Of a stretch of DNA of 64,000 bases, positions 24,161 to 36,600 are shown piece after piece. The DNA is taken from assembly GCF_900161835.1 (NCBI RefSeq), contig NZ_LT897836.1, forward strand, positions 496,001-560,000. Reading direction: 5' to 3'. The DNA is from Sodalis endosymbiont of Henestaris halophilus (GTDB lineage: Bacteria; Pseudomonadota; Gammaproteobacteria; Enterobacterales; Enterobacteriaceae). A program made the translations under genes and the position numbers. Under the pieces are notes generated by a model. It did no database searches and was not told where the DNA came from. It saw only the letters and a program-made list of their open reading frames with translations. The first letter of the stretch is position 1. Each line of letters opens with the position of its first letter.

Positions 24161-27100
24161 CGGATCTTTATGTAAAGAATAGCTAATATAACATTATCAT
24201 TTATTATTAGTGGTGTTATTTTACTACAAATCTTAGTATAATAAGTCTTGAAACTTATGTTATTTTTTATATTTATTGTCAATACGTTGCTTAACTTTTG
24301 CAATCATCTTGTTTTAGGTCAAGCAAGCTAATCTGTGTCCTACTTGCTGTTTTTTGTTTGCGTGTGTTTTATCTATCGCCATACGTTGGCGTATCACAAC
24401 GTATTCGGTCATTAATATTAACTTCGATGACTTAAAGTTATCCAACGAGCAAAGTATTTTTACTATTTCATTAGGACTAGAAAAAGTTAAATTCGCCCCC
24501 TACTTAATACTTTAGTGATTAGTAAGAAAATAATGAATGTTAGTTGTGCGGCTGTCATAGCAGCTTAATTATAAAACTCTGCCTGGAGCGGCAGAGGGAA
24601 CAGTTGTAAAAATTGATATTTACTCCCGAATAAATTGCATTTCTAGTCTATAAAAATGATGCAACAATTTTATGTTAAGAGTGGCATATTGAAAACTTTA
24701 CTAAGTTCTTCATGGCAAATTCACTCCACAGATCCCGGTTATTGACGCATGCAGAGCGCCATAACTAAACGTATTGTCATGCTAGATTTTTTGATGTTTG
24801 TGGCAATAGCTATCTCTCACGATATTACCAACCTCGCTAGGTCTGACCCTTAGCACATTATTAAATATATTATAGTTGAATAACTCTGCTGCTAGTTTAG
24901 CTTATTAAGCTACCAAGCTACCAAGCTACCAAGCTACCAAGCTACCCGTAACATAATTTCCATCGTTATCTATCTATACTAACTAAGAGCATGAATGTTT
25001 CTTTGCCCCCGTCTAGCGGATGAAAGATCGCTCGATAACTCGTGTCAAATTCAGTCTAATAAATACAAAATCGTGGCATATTTATGACACGTACATAGCT
25101 TATCTTAATGCACTTATAGCACATAAATGATACAGACCAGTTAAGTCTGATGCGGCTCTGGCCCCCTCATCTAAATGAAAAAGTACTAAAATTATTCAGC
25201 CATTGCACTAGATTTGTTTGCATATAAAATGAGGGGTCTTAAGCGATATAGTCCCCTATAGAAACTTAGTGTTCACTGTGAACTTATTACATATAGTCTC
25301 TTAAATTTGCTGCGTGTCCGGCCGGGTGGGTTATAGAAGTGTTAAGTTTACTAAAACAGAGTCGCTATAACTAAGCAGCAAATACCGTCAGGCGACCTTA
25401 TGTGGCTATAAAGGATCACGCAAAGCATGTGAGCTAGAGATAGAGAGGTTCATTGCTGTTATAAACACAGCCTGCTAAAGCAACTCTGTAGTCGCCTCAA
25501 CCGAAAATCGGTACTAAGGATTAGGAAAATCTTTTATAACCTTCTCGAATAGAAATTTATTATTCTCACTTTAATATCATCATGCACTACATAGCAATCA
25601 GATTCTTTATTATATTAGGTAGTTTTTAATATCAAACGGATTAAGATATATGTCTTATAAGCTGTTTAATAAAAAGTAAGGTAGAGTATTATTATATGAA
25701 TTAATTACCACCAACAAAGCGGTCACCAGCATCCAAGTAAATCCCTTCAATGATAGCTTGCGACTAATACAATGTTTTATCCATTGTGTGTTAAATCAGA
25801 GTAGTTCTAAATAACGTGACGAATTAAACTATCTTAAACAAGTTAATTCGCATACTGTAGCCGTGTGGCCAACTGCGTAGTTTCTTCTACCACATTTTCA
25901 GGGAAAACTTATCAGCAACATAAGCATAATTTTTGTAGATAAAAATAGTCAAATGAATTAACGGTGCTAAATAATTTGACTTAACCATAAGTTGATATAG
26001 TAAGCAGCTATCAAGATAATTAATGAATAATAAATGTATTAGTAAAGATTTTTGCTACAGTTTAATACAGCTTAGGTGTTTAAGTTGCATACAGATATCG
26101 TGACCCTGTATTTAAAAAACTTTATAGCACTGTCTACCTATCAGACTAGAGATAGGCCTTATCGGTGGTAGCATTAATTCTTTGGGGTTTACCTAACTTT
26201 ATCTTTTAAATATCAGGGTCTCAAATCTATCCGTTGTCAGGTGCCCCATGTGCCTTTTTGAGGGTAACCAGTGTTTTTAGTTACCACAGGTAGTCGGCCT
26301 GCAATATATAAAAATGATTGTTGCCAATAGGATACCGCGCAAGCAATTGTTTATTAACACAACTTTTGCATAATAAAATAACTTGATTCAATTTTAGGTT
26401 TCTTGCTCATTGCTTTTTAATAAAAGCATTTGGTGGTTTTTGCTATATATTGCGTGATTAAAGACTATGCGTTTCGGATTTATATGGTATGTTGGCATAT
26501 TGCCTTAATTCCGTCTTATATAAACATACTCTATTAATAACAAGAGAAGAACGTCAGTACAAAAACGGTATATCGATTCGTTAGCGTTAGATAAATAATG
26601 CTGAAGGTTTTTTATAAAAATTTAACGTAAATTTGATAGTAAGAAGATTTGCAATATCAGCGGCTGAATGCAAGCTTCTTAGTTTAAGAAAATTATTTTT
26701 ATTAATTTTTGTTAGACGTGTACTACCTAAAAACTGCATAGATTATCATCCCCACAGCTAGATTATTATTTAGCATGGTTGCTGCAGGCGTTAATCACCC
26801 AGATTATTGTAAATACTCTTGCTATCTGTATCAACGTGCATCTAATAGCACAATTCCGGTGCATGTGGCCGGAATACGATAGCTACACATAGCAAAGAGC
26901 CATTTCCCCCAATGGCGGTAATGTTTTCGCAGCTAGTATTGTTACATGCTACTAATGTCAACAAAATAATAAAAGTACAATACTAGAAGCCAATGTTCTT
27001 TAAGTACGTCATGTTAGTACACATATTAATTAATATTAATACCAAATTTTATCTTTAACGTTAGCAGGGTTAAGATGATTGTCGTGCTTACGTAGGCCAT

Positions 27101-27961
27101 TTCGTTTATTCGTGAGTCGAGATTAGAAAATTTATTCTACGTAGGGATCTTTGCCGCTCTCGACGATGGTGACAATAGCTTGTGTGGTATATTTGCTGGG
27201 GATACGACCTTGACGTTGTTTTAATGCATTTCGACCACCGCATGGCGCGGTAAGCTTTGCATATCTATTTTGTGTTTTTTATTTTTTATTATGATACTAA
27301 ACCTTGTGGTATTGGGAAATCTATTACTGACGGTACCGCTGAAGAGTGGAAGGTTAAAGTCTCAAACTGCGATCAGATAATTATCTTTTAAACTAGTGTG
27401 GTTTATGGCAGTGTTGGCCCTACGTGCTCGCCCATAGCTTTCTATTTTGGATGCAAACTGGAACCGATCTAACGCCATTTATACTATAGGCAAAAACCAA
27501 AAAAGATTCGGTGTAGTAAAGATACATCTAATGGCGTCCTGAATATATTTTGTGAAGCTTTCATGATATTGTTTGTCGTTTTATGTTGTTAAAGTTAACT
27601 GGTTATCGACTAATGAGTTAACCCCTATCTTTCTATTACGCTATTTAGCGTACTTGCTAATCTGGCATTTCGAGGCTGTGCTGATCTCTTAGGATTTTTG
27701 CTATTACTACTGTATATTTTATTCGTCTACGGCGTATGGTCTTTATTGTAACACGATGATAGTTTTGTTCGTAGTACAAAAAGTTATGTTAGTTGAATTT
27801 CTATAGAAATACGGAAGCATGTTTTATTGACAAACATGCAGCATTCTTTGGTTAAGAGAAATAACTAACGGTAGATAAGGTGAGGATATGAATGTTCCTC
27901 GGGAATGAGTAACGTCCAGTTACTCAATAATACAAATAATAACGGGCTGATATGGCAGATA
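24161..27961. other. Gene-less region holding the first synteny join
   Basis: Between rsmC (E. coli 99 min) and lpxH (12 min) lies 3.8 kb without a gene. It contains the five-copy 8-bp tandem repeat at 24907-24946 and a less AT-rich patch at about 27130-27250. I could not recognise purE or purK remains downstream of lpxH. Nothing mobile marks the join. Confidence 0.5.
24907..24946. repeat. Tandem repeat, 5 x AAGCTACC
   Basis: Five exact head-to-tail copies of the 8-bp unit AAGCTACC (24907, 24915, 24923, 24931, 24939). It lies in decayed DNA with no gene nearby and looks like replication slippage. There are no spacers, so it is not a CRISPR array. Confidence 0.95.
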
Positions 27962-28684
27962 TCAGTTGATAAAATTAAATGCATGTAGCTTGATGACGTT
28001 TCTTGCAACTTCAATTACTGACCCTTGTTGTAGGTTCCAGGCGCCAAGTACCGCCCGCCTTTGCTCTCCGAGAAGGAGATGAATCGCCGGTCGATGAGTA
28101 TGGCCATGGATCATCATCGTCGAGCCAGTGTGCTCCATCACCGTCATGACTGTTTGTGTGTTAACATCTTTTATGTTAACGGTTTTTTTTGCATTGGCAC
28201 GTAGACTATTAATGCGTATTCTGTCGGCAATACGTAGCCGCATAGACAGCGGCATAGATAAAAACAGCTGCTGCAGCCAGCGATGCTGTGCCCAACGACG
28301 AAAACGTTGGTAGTCGAAATCGTCGGTACACAGCGTATCGCCATGCAATATTACAATCTTAAGCTGGTCAAACTGCATGATTTGTTGTGTGGGTAACAGA
28401 GTCATACCACAGGCTTTAGCATAGTCCTTGCCGAGCAGAAAATCACGATTGCCGTGAATAAAATAGCAGGGAATCCCGTGCTGACTAAGTTCTTGTAGCG
28501 CAACAGCGATCTCATGATGTAGGGGGTTAGGATCGTCATCGCCTATCCACACCTCAAATAAATCACCAAGAATATACAGCGCTTGAGCAGCAATCGCACG
28601 GGTACGTAAAAAATATAGAAAACCAGCGGTAATTGCCGGCTCTTGAGTGCAAAGATGAATATCTGCAACGAACAAAATTGACAT
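27962..28684 (-). CDS. lpxH: UDP-2,3-diacylglucosamine pyrophosphatase
   Basis: 240 residues, equal to E. coli LpxH. It hydrolyses UDP-2,3-diacylglucosamine to lipid X, the fourth step of lipid A synthesis, at the inner face of the inner membrane. All metallophosphoesterase motifs are visible: D8 and H10 in ADIHL, GDLFE, GNRD, HGDTLCTDD, and HGHTHRP. The ATG at 28682-28684 matches the family start; a frame seven codons longer exists but is not conserved. The ribosome site GGAG is inside the last codons of the upstream ppiB fossil. Retention implies that the bacterium still makes lipid A. Confidence 0.95.
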   Translation of the reverse strand: MSILFVADIHLCTQEPAITAGFLYFLRTRAIAAQALYILGDLFEVWIGDDDPNPLHHEIAVALQELSQHGIPCYFIHGNRDFLLGKDYAKACGMTLLPTQQIMQFDQLKIVILHGDTLCTDDFDYQRFRRWAQHRWLQQLFLSMPLSMRLRIADRIRINSLRANAKKTVNIKDVNTQTVMTVMEHTGSTMMIHGHTHRPAIHLLLGEQRRAVLGAWNLQQGSVIEVARNVIKLHAFNFIN

Positions 28685-28694
28685 GCGGGTTAGG

Positions 28695-29177
28695 TTACTC
28701 CGCAACAGTTATATTATTAAGAATGACATTTTTTGATACGTTTTGGCTTACATAGCCTCGATGATAGCTGTGCTTTTTATTTTTTATTACTTACAGATTA
28801 TCGATTGCTTCGATGAAGTAACAATATTCCCATTTATTTAGATGCCTTGAGTAAAAAGTCAGGAAGTCATTATTTACTACATAGATAAAATTTTTCGTAT
28901 AAATGGCGTAATATGGATGGCTGGCACTAGCGATCGTCAGCTTACTGCGATTGTTTTTTAGACTATTATTGACTTCTTTATTTACCATTATATATAAAAC
29001 CTTTTGTTTAGTAGCCGGGACAAACCGCCCTAAATAAAGCATTATTATTCGAATAAAAGTGGTATTATTATGAAAATCTTGATATCAATAATTAAAATAT
29101 TACCAACAGTTCACTGTGCTTTATACGCAAATAAAGTTGATAACGATATCACGATGATTGGTATATGAAAAAATTAA
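28695..29177 (-). pseudogene. ppiB: Peptidyl-prolyl isomerase B fossil, nearly full length
   Basis: The 483-bp fossil fits the 495 bp of an intact gene and lies directly upstream of lpxH, as in E. coli. The minus-strand reading gives TNHRDIVIN against TNHGDIVIK, FHNNTTFIR against FYNNTIFHR, VVNNDFLTF against VVDNDFLNF, and the last codons VILNNITVAE* against VIIESVTVSE*. Early stops (for example near 29123) and a lost start (TTA where ATG is expected) abolish it. Part of it, 28791-29042, is still an open frame of 83 codons and could mislead gene finders. Confidence 0.88.
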
Positions 29178-30765
29178 ATTTAATGTACAAAAGTGTGATA
29201 CGTTAAATTAATGCAAAACGCATAGACAAAATATCCCAGCGTAACTATTGAATAAGATTCAATATCGATCCAATTTTACCCCATGAATTTTATTAAATGA
29301 CTAGTTAATGCTAGCTTTTACTTTATCGTAAAGTTCATGTAACAAACACTTTGATTCGTTTATCATTAACATTTATATCAATGGGATATGATGGCTTATA
29401 GCCTCCTATGATATAAGCTAGGGATAATAAATTTCTATTCTAGAAGTCCTGCCTATCTGTTGCCTATCTTTATTATTGGTGTTTTTATTCTATACTGAGG
29501 CACCTGTAGCGCTGCTTCAGCTGACTGATTACCGATCCTAGCAGTTATGCTCGCGGGGGTTAGTTCAAGCTTCGCTTGATCCTTTAGCGTTACTATAAGC
29601 TTCTGATGGTATTTATTGCTTAGTATATTTACTCTTATGAGAGTACTTCTATGGTCCTGTCGGACACGTAACTTCCAAGCCATATGCAGCAATGTCACGG
29701 TGAGGTCTGTTGTTTTCTGATGGTGAATTCTGCATCACTTAGCCCCCCAGGTTTATGTGTAGATAAATATAGTCCCATTTGTGGTGATAAATGCAGCACT
29801 ATTTCATTTCACTGTCTGAACTGTCGTCGAATCAGACTTAACTAAGCTTTATCACTGCGCGTTGTTAATTTATAAAATAAGACATCTAAATATCTTAGAT
29901 ACCAAGCTTTTGTATTTATTAGGCTGTGTTATAAAACACATGTTATCAAGCAATCTTTCAGCTGCTGTCTGGGTTTATCTAAGACACATTCATACTATTT
30001 AGTATAGATGAAGATAGAAATAATTTTATTAGCAGTAGAGTAAGTTTGACGACTTCGCTAGTGTTTCAATACTTTTTGATCAAACTACGTTTAATCACTT
30101 TAGCTCGTATTAGTCTCATCTGGTTAATAATGTGGTAGCTGGTAGCTACTGCAAAAACATTAAATTATAGTATAGTGATACGTTTTGGTATGACGCTCTG
30201 AGCGTGTTGATTACCGAAAATATTTAATGACTCTAACATTAATAACTTCATGTAGTTTTTAAGATTTAATTCCTTGTGTTAAGGTGCTGCATTTTATTTA
30301 ATAGTCTTAAATGTAATTTATTTAAGGGGTAACTAATTAATCTTAATAACATTTTTCATTCGTCTTAGATAGACGAATTTTACTCTAACTACTGTGTAAT
30401 GACCGTGCAACTGATATTTATGAGTTTTAACTGCCTTTTATCAATGTAATACTAGTGGGGTACTAGTTGAGCTATTTCTAGTGTTATATTTAGTAGTAAA
30501 AATGCTTTATTAGTTAGGTAACTTATAAAAATGCGCTTGATTAAAGATCACACTCTCTAAAAGTTAATATTTTGCTTTGAGTAGTTAGCTTTAATAACTA
30601 CGTCGAGATAACAGCATTTAGTTGATCGTGGATAATTCTGGGAGAAGAATATTCTTGCAATATATCTGTCTTAAGGGTTCAATAATCTAATAGTTTTAGT
30701 GACTATTACCTCTAGGTGATTTAAACCCGTAATTTGCATATAGATGCATATGGAATAATTTCTCG
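29178..30765. other. Long upstream region of cysS with repeat copy B
   Basis: E. coli has only a short divergent spacer between ppiB and cysS. Here it is 1.6 kb, most of it repeat copy B, which suggests an insertion. The last 170 bp before cysS contain no clear promoter. Confidence 0.5.
29450..30590. repeat. Dispersed repeat, copy B (diverged pair with 18190-19090)
   Basis: Aligns in the same orientation with copy A along most of its length and is about 200 bp longer in the middle (about 29920-30110). It contains an 81-codon minus-strand frame at 29453-29698 (with TLKDQAKLELTPASITARIG), which I cannot assign. The frame is less AT-rich than its surroundings and may be the tail of the fossil gene that the repeat carries. 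No terminal inverted repeats or target duplications were found by eye. Confidence 0.6.
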
Positions 30766-32151
30766 ATGCTAAAGATTTTTAATACCCTGACTCGCCAAAA
30801 AGAGGAATTTAAACCTATATACTCTGGTAAAGTTAGTATATATGTGTGCGGCATAACAGCGTATGACCTATGCCATATTGGTCACGGGCGCACTTTCGTT
30901 GCTTTTGACGTAGTTACCCGCTATCTGCGTTATCGCGGTTTTGATGTCAATTATGTTCGCAACATTACCGATATTGAAGATAAAATTATTCGTCGAGCTG
31001 CTAAAAACAGTGAACCATTTTATGTACTTACTGAACGCATGATCCGGGAAATGCATATTGATTTCGATAAACTAAACATCATGCGCCCTGATCATGAACC
31101 GCGTGCTACGCACTATATAGACGATATTATTGCATTGGTGGCTCAGCTTATTGAAAGAAAACATGCTTATGTGGCTATTAACGGTGATGTTATGTTCGCC
31201 GTAGACAGTGACAAAGATTATGGTTTATTATCCCGCCAGGATTTGGCGAAACTTCAAGTTGGCACTCACGTCAAAGTGACCGAAGTAAAACGTAATTCCA
31301 TGGATTTTGTTTTGTGGAAAATGTCAAAACCTGACGAGCCTAGTTGGCCATCTCCATGGGGTGATGGCCGACCAGGTTGGCACATTGAGTGTTCGGCCAT
31401 GAACATTAGACAGCTTGGCTATCATTTTGACATTCACGGCGGCGGTTCGGATCTGATTTTCCCGCATCATGAAAATGAAATTGCACAATTCACTTGTGCT
31501 CATGACGGTCCCTATGTAAATGTTTGGATGCATACTGGAATGGTGATGCTCGATCGTAAGAAGATGTCCAAATCTTTAGGTAATTTTTTTACGTTGCGTG
31601 ATTTCTTGAGGTGTTATGATGCTGAAACGGTTCGCTACTTCCTGATGTCCAGTCATTACCGAAGCCAGATTTATTACAGCGAAGAAAATCTCAAGCAGTC
31701 GCGGGCTGCGCTCGAACGTCTTTATACCGCCTTACGTGGTACTGATTTAGTAGCTGTTCCTGATGGCGGTGAACATTTTGTTAGGCAGTTTAATGCGGCA
31801 ATGGATGACGATTTCAATACCCCACGAGCATATTCTATTTTATCAGATATTGCTCGTGAGGTAAACCGTAAAAAAATTGTTCAGCCATCTGCGGTACAGG
31901 GTATGGCTGCTACTTTGCGCCGGCTGGCCAGCGTTCTGGGGTTGCTTAAGCAGGACCCGGTTGCTTTCCTACAGCAAATAAGCAACGACGACGTAAATAA
32001 AAATACCGAGGTTGCAGTGCTTATTCAGAAGCGCTGCGATGCACGAAAAGCTAGACATTGGGCACTGGCAGATGAAACTCGGGATAAACTCAAGAAGTTG
32101 GGCATTATGCTGGAAGATGGTCCTCAAGGTACGACCTGGCGCCGTGTTTGA
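30766..32151 (+). CDS. cysS: Cysteinyl-tRNA synthetase
   Basis: 461 residues, the same as E. coli CysRS. It charges tRNA-Cys. The zinc ligand C28 (YVCGIT), the class I signature HIGH at 37-40, the later zinc-binding pieces WHIECSAMN and HHENEIAQ, and KMSKS near 266-270 are all present. The C-terminal anticodon-binding region ends [13 protein letters not shown] as in the family. No lesion is visible. It is divergent from the ppiB fossil and convergent with folD, as in E. coli. The ribosome site is weak (GGAAT about 12 bases upstream). Confidence 0.97.
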   Translation: MLKIFNTLTRQKEEFKPIYSGKVSIYVCGITAYDLCHIGHGRTFVAFDVVTRYLRYRGFDVNYVRNITDIEDKIIRRAAKNSEPFYVLTERMIREMHIDFDKLNIMRPDHEPRATHYIDDIIALVAQLIERKHAYVAINGDVMFAVDSDKDYGLLSRQDLAKLQVGTHVKVTEVKRNSMDFVLWKMSKPDEPSWPSPWGDGRPGWHIECSAMNIRQLGYHFDIHGGGSDLIFPHHENEIAQFTCAHDGPYVNVWMHTGMVMLDRKKMSKSLGNFFTLRDFLRCYDAETVRYFLMSSHYRSQIYYSEENLKQSRAALERLYTALRGTDLVAVPDGGEHFVRQFNAAMDDDFNTPRAYSILSDIAREVNRKKIVQPSAVQGMAATLRRLASVLGLLKQDPVAFLQQISNDDVNKNTEVAVLIQKRCDARKARHWALADETRDKLKKLGIMLEDGPQGTTWRRV

Positions 32152-32498
32152 TATATATAAATTCATTACCAGCTTTTCTATCTTGCAGCAAGAGTTATAT
32201 GGGTGTAGCACAAACAAGGAACCGGTTATGGTCGGTTTATATCTCCCACATTTTTTTAGTTGCTTATGCTGTTAACTCATTTGATGATCTATAAAACGTG
32301 ACATGCTATTTAAGCGGGATTTAATAACGCTAACTTATATTTTTATTTCGCAGTTTACCCACAAAAGACCGTGATGATCAATGATGATTGAAGGTATCCG
32401 CGTCGTGATTTGACCAACTAGCAATATTTAAAAGATTAGATAATTATCTATAACGACACTTTTAAGATAACATATTGTTATTGTTTGTATCTCATTTC
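32152..32498. other. Convergent spacer between cysS and folD
   Basis: E. coli has ybcI and ybcJ here. No recognisable remnant and no clear terminator hairpin for either gene. Confidence 0.5.
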
Positions 32499-33356
32499 TT
32501 ACAGATCGAGATAATCCTCGCAAGCCCGCAAAGTATTCTGAATGAGCGTGGCTACCGTCATTGGACCTACGCCACCAGGAACTGGTGTAATATAAGCAGC
32601 GCGTTCGACGGCGCTAGCATAATCCACGTCGCCAACCACTTTGCCGTTATTTAGACGATTAATCCCTACATCCATGACTACTGCACCAGGTTTGATCCAT
32701 TCGCCTGGAATAAAACCTACTTTTCCCACTGCCACTACTAACAGATCTGCATTTTCGATATGTCGCCGTAAATCGAGTGTAAAACGGTGGGTGACGGTCA
32801 CGGTACAGCCAGCCAATAATAGTTCGAGACTCATGGGCCGGCCGACTATATTAGACGCGCCGACCATGACGGCATTTAGGCCACAAATATTGATGTTATA
32901 GTGTTCGAGTAATGTCACAATACCTCGCGGAGTGCAGGGCCGCAGCAGTGGGACGCGTTGACATAAGCGGCCGATGTTATAGGGATGAAAACCATCTACA
33001 TCTTTATCCGGAGCGATGCGCTCTAGTACGCTAACATTATCAATCCTATTGGGCAGCGGTAGTTGAACTAAAATTCCATCCACGCGGTGATCAGCGTTTA
33101 GCTGATCAATTAGTTCCAGTAATTCTTCTTCCGTCACATTACTGGGTAGATTATAGGACAGGGAGATGAAACCAACGTCTTTACAGGCTTGTCGTTTGTT
33201 TGAAACATAAATTTTTGATACGGGATCGCTGCCAACTAGCACAACTGCTAGCCCCGGCACGCGTTTTCCCGCTTTGATGCGTTCATGAACCCGGGTCGCC
33301 ACTTCATTTTTGACTTGCTGGGCAACGGCCTTACCGTCAATTATTTTTGCTACCAT
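32499..33356 (-). CDS. folD: Methylenetetrahydrofolate dehydrogenase/cyclohydrolase
   Basis: 285 residues (288 in E. coli). This bifunctional cytosolic enzyme interconverts 5,10-methylene- and 10-formyl-tetrahydrofolate, which supplies one-carbon units for purines and formyl-Met-tRNA. Y50 and K54 in KIYVSNK form the catalytic pair, [11 protein letters not shown] and the [10 protein letters not shown] nucleotide-binding loop are intact, and GGVGPMT is at the C-terminus. It stands between cysS and tRNA-Arg as in E. coli. The ribosome site before the ATG is poor. Confidence 0.96.
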   Translation of the reverse strand: MVAKIIDGKAVAQQVKNEVATRVHERIKAGKRVPGLAVVLVGSDPVSKIYVSNKRQACKDVGFISLSYNLPSNVTEEELLELIDQLNADHRVDGILVQLPLPNRIDNVSVLERIAPDKDVDGFHPYNIGRLCQRVPLLRPCTPRGIVTLLEHYNINICGLNAVMVGASNIVGRPMSLELLLAGCTVTVTHRFTLDLRRHIENADLLVVAVGKVGFIPGEWIKPGAVVMDVGINRLNNGKVVGDVDYASAVERAAYITPVPGGVGPMTVATLIQNTLRACEDYLDL

Positions 33357-33534
33357 TTAAATCTGAAATCTATCAATGTAAGTAGATTGCGCGTTATTTT
33401 GACAGAAATTAATCTAGCTGTCAGGCATAGAATATATAAACTTTTGTTGTTAAAAAAGGGAAGTAAGCTATTGACTCAAACTTTTGCTTCCGTATAATCC
33501 GACTCGCATATAACCCTAAATTGTCATACGTTAT

Positions 33535-33611
33535 ACGCCCTTAGCTCAGTTGGATAGAGCTACGGCCTTCTAAGCCGTAGGTCACTGGTTCGAATCCAGT
33601 AGGGCGTACCA
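33535..33611 (+). tRNA. argU: tRNA-Arg (anticodon TCT)
   Basis: 77 bases with CCA encoded. The acceptor ACGCCCT pairs with AGGGCGT, the D-arm is GCTCAGTTGGATAGAGC, the anticodon loop CTTCTAA carries TCT, and the T-arm contains GGTTCGAATCC. It reads AGA/AGG codons. Position next to folD identifies it as argU, which in E. coli is a phage integration site. Confidence 0.97.
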
Positions 33612-36600
33612 CTTTAATTAATATCTTGCGCAGTTTTATTTTATAGTCATATTTAAAGTTTCTGATCATTGATATTTTTATTAAACGCATCTTTAGTTTT
33701 TCTGGTGCGTTGGGCGAGATGATTATGCGAAATATATGCGTAGCAAAAAAACTACGTTTTCGCTAAATTTTATTTGTTAATTTATTGGGTATCTAAGAAT
33801 TAGCACTTTTCTTATAAGAAGTAGCTTGTCGCGTATAATAAAGATTAAAAAATCTAATTTTATTTCCTAACTCTTTAAAGTAATAGAGTTTCTAAACCAG
33901 ATTGTTATTTATATAAGGCGTCCTGATTATTAATATTTTAGTTCCTTCTTTATTGTGACTGTAGTTAATAACTACAAGATGTTATTTGTTATAGTTAGAA
34001 TATAATTCTAAGAATATTATATACTTAACATAAATGGCGTTGAGTATATAAAGTTTATGCATTAATTTTGCTGCTTAAAGACAATCGAGGGTAAAGACTT
34101 AACTGCGAGTAATTTGATTAAGGGATTATATTTACGCCGTTAATTTTATTAATGATAACTTTAGCAAAGTATTTTTAAGGATTAATAATTTGAGAGGGTA
34201 AATAATATTTTAATATTCTAGGCCTTTCTCTTAGAGATTATAAAGATCTATAAGAGTAATTTATTTAATTAAATTTATTTGCACTAATGAAGTTATAAAC
34301 ACCATTAGAATGGCTGTAATTTGATAAACAATCTGTAAATACTATTAATAGTTTCTTGTTTTTAGAAAAATGAACTAACTTTATATACTAGGTTTATTAA
34401 TAAAAATCTTAAGTATATATTCATACTGTTAATTAATTTGCTTCATTATAAAAATGTAATGCACTTTGTTACTGTCACTTATTTAGTAAACTTTATTTAC
34501 TAAAAGAATAATATACGTAGTGTTTATGACTAGCGTCAAGGATACACTATATCGTCTATAATAATTAACGCCACATTTTAAGATCGTGTTCTTATCTACC
34601 GTCAATTTATGCAATAAGCGCATACTAGTAGATATCTTTTAGGCATATTATATATCAGCATACGTAATTAAATGTTATAACAACAAGTGTTACATTTATC
34701 TATAAGTAATTTATTCTCGTAACACGTTGTGTATATATAAATATAGTACTATTATATTTTTAATAAATGATCTTTAATATTATGAGCCATATTTAGTGAT
34801 TTATGTTATCTCGTATGCTGTATTTTAATACAGTTTAATATTAATTTATTGATTACTTATTTAATCTTCTATCTATGTTATAAACAAAATGTTACTAATA
34901 ACACAATATGTAGCATAGTGTGATGACTTTATTGTTTTAAAATTAAACATCTTTTATATTAAGTAAGCAACTTACTTTGCACTTGCTAATGCAGTTTTAA
35001 ATAAATATTGTAGTGTAGTATTTACGTAAAATTACTTGTTAATATAAATATTAATAATCATTAGTTATATTAAATACCCGCAAGGCAACCATTTTATTAT
35101 AAGTAAGTTATTTAGTAAGTGTTTTTGTGTTACTGATTAACATCAAGGAAAGATTAAATCTTTCTTAATTATTTTAATATTAATCTTTTGTTTTTCAATG
35201 CAAGAAGTTATGATAATAAATATTATAATCATGGGTAATAGTTTGATTTATTTTAATATATAGTTATTAACTTTAAGTTATTTACAGTCTCAGTTTAACT
35301 ATTACTGTTAAATAACAGTTAGAAGATCTATTTATTGTTTAATAACAATTTTATTAATATAACATCATCTTCAGATGATATCGACTTAATCAATATTAGT
35401 GCAGTACCTTATATTATACATAATATTTATGCACTCATAATTTTACCTAATATTGTTTTAGATTATAACGTTTCTGGAGTGTGTAATAGTAATTAAAATA
35501 TTACTATTTCTAAAATAGAAGTAAATGGCTGAGAAGCTTACATGGATATGCCCAGTAAATTTTGCCATGTGATTAGCTTAAGGAAGATATAAGTTTTCTC
35601 TGATGTTAAAATTTATTGCTTTGTTGCTTTGGTAGCATGCGGAATTGGTGTAAGCGCTCATCAAGTTTAATGTATATCTATGCTCACGTTTTCTTATTAA
35701 TTTATTGCGGTTAAAGTAATAATGTATGATAATTTAATTATAAGTTAGATTAACAACGATACCGCATTGCTGTAATTAGCGCAGAAATTATCTTATACTT
35801 TATACTTGATAATAGCGATATTAATGTCATGATTTCTTCTCAGGTTATAATATCAGTTAATAATTTATTATTTGTGGTGGATTGTTATTAGTTATTTATT
35901 ACTAGGAATTTTCTTTTTTATTTTTTATGATTGAGTTACCTTTATTTAGTATATATAATTAATTATTATTTTGTTCATATTGATTTTGGTAATTAAAATT
36001 TATATAAATTTGACATCATCTTTACTATCCTTTATCTATCTAGTCATTCGTGTTTTGATTAAATTTATTTAACGTTTGTATGAGTAGTAATTAAATTCTA
36101 TTGACTTAAGTTGACAAAAGCATTAACTAAATTAAAATGCAGGTGCAACATTATTTAATTATGTTTGGTTCCTGAATAATAATTATTAAGATAATTAATT
36201 TATATTATTTACTATAATAACACGTGCAAAACTTTTCAATCTCATAAAATAAAACGGTAAGTATTTTATTGATAATTGAGCAATATATGACGGTCTCTTA
36301 TTAACTCTCATCATACAAATATGATCTGGATTAACTTTTAATACACTGCTTTTATCGTACTGCGAAATATTAACTTAAATAACGTTAGGTAATTGTTTTA
36401 GTTGTGAAGGTGATAATACTTTCTTATATATGAAAGTTATCTTTCAATCTGTCAGTGATAACATTATTACTATGGTTATAATATAGTCACTTAATAAAGA
36501 ATTAATTACGGTTTTATATTTTGTTAGAAATTTTTATTTATGTAGTAGACATCGGTATAAATATTATTTTAGTTGCATGATATGAGGTTTAATAAAATAT

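Noticed and set aside
24907-24946. Possible CRISPR-like array
   Set aside because: The 8-bp units are contiguous with no spacers and no cas genes are nearby; it is a simple tandem repeat.
28791-29042. Hypothetical 83-residue protein
   Set aside because: It aligns with the middle of PpiB and is part of the ppiB pseudogene.
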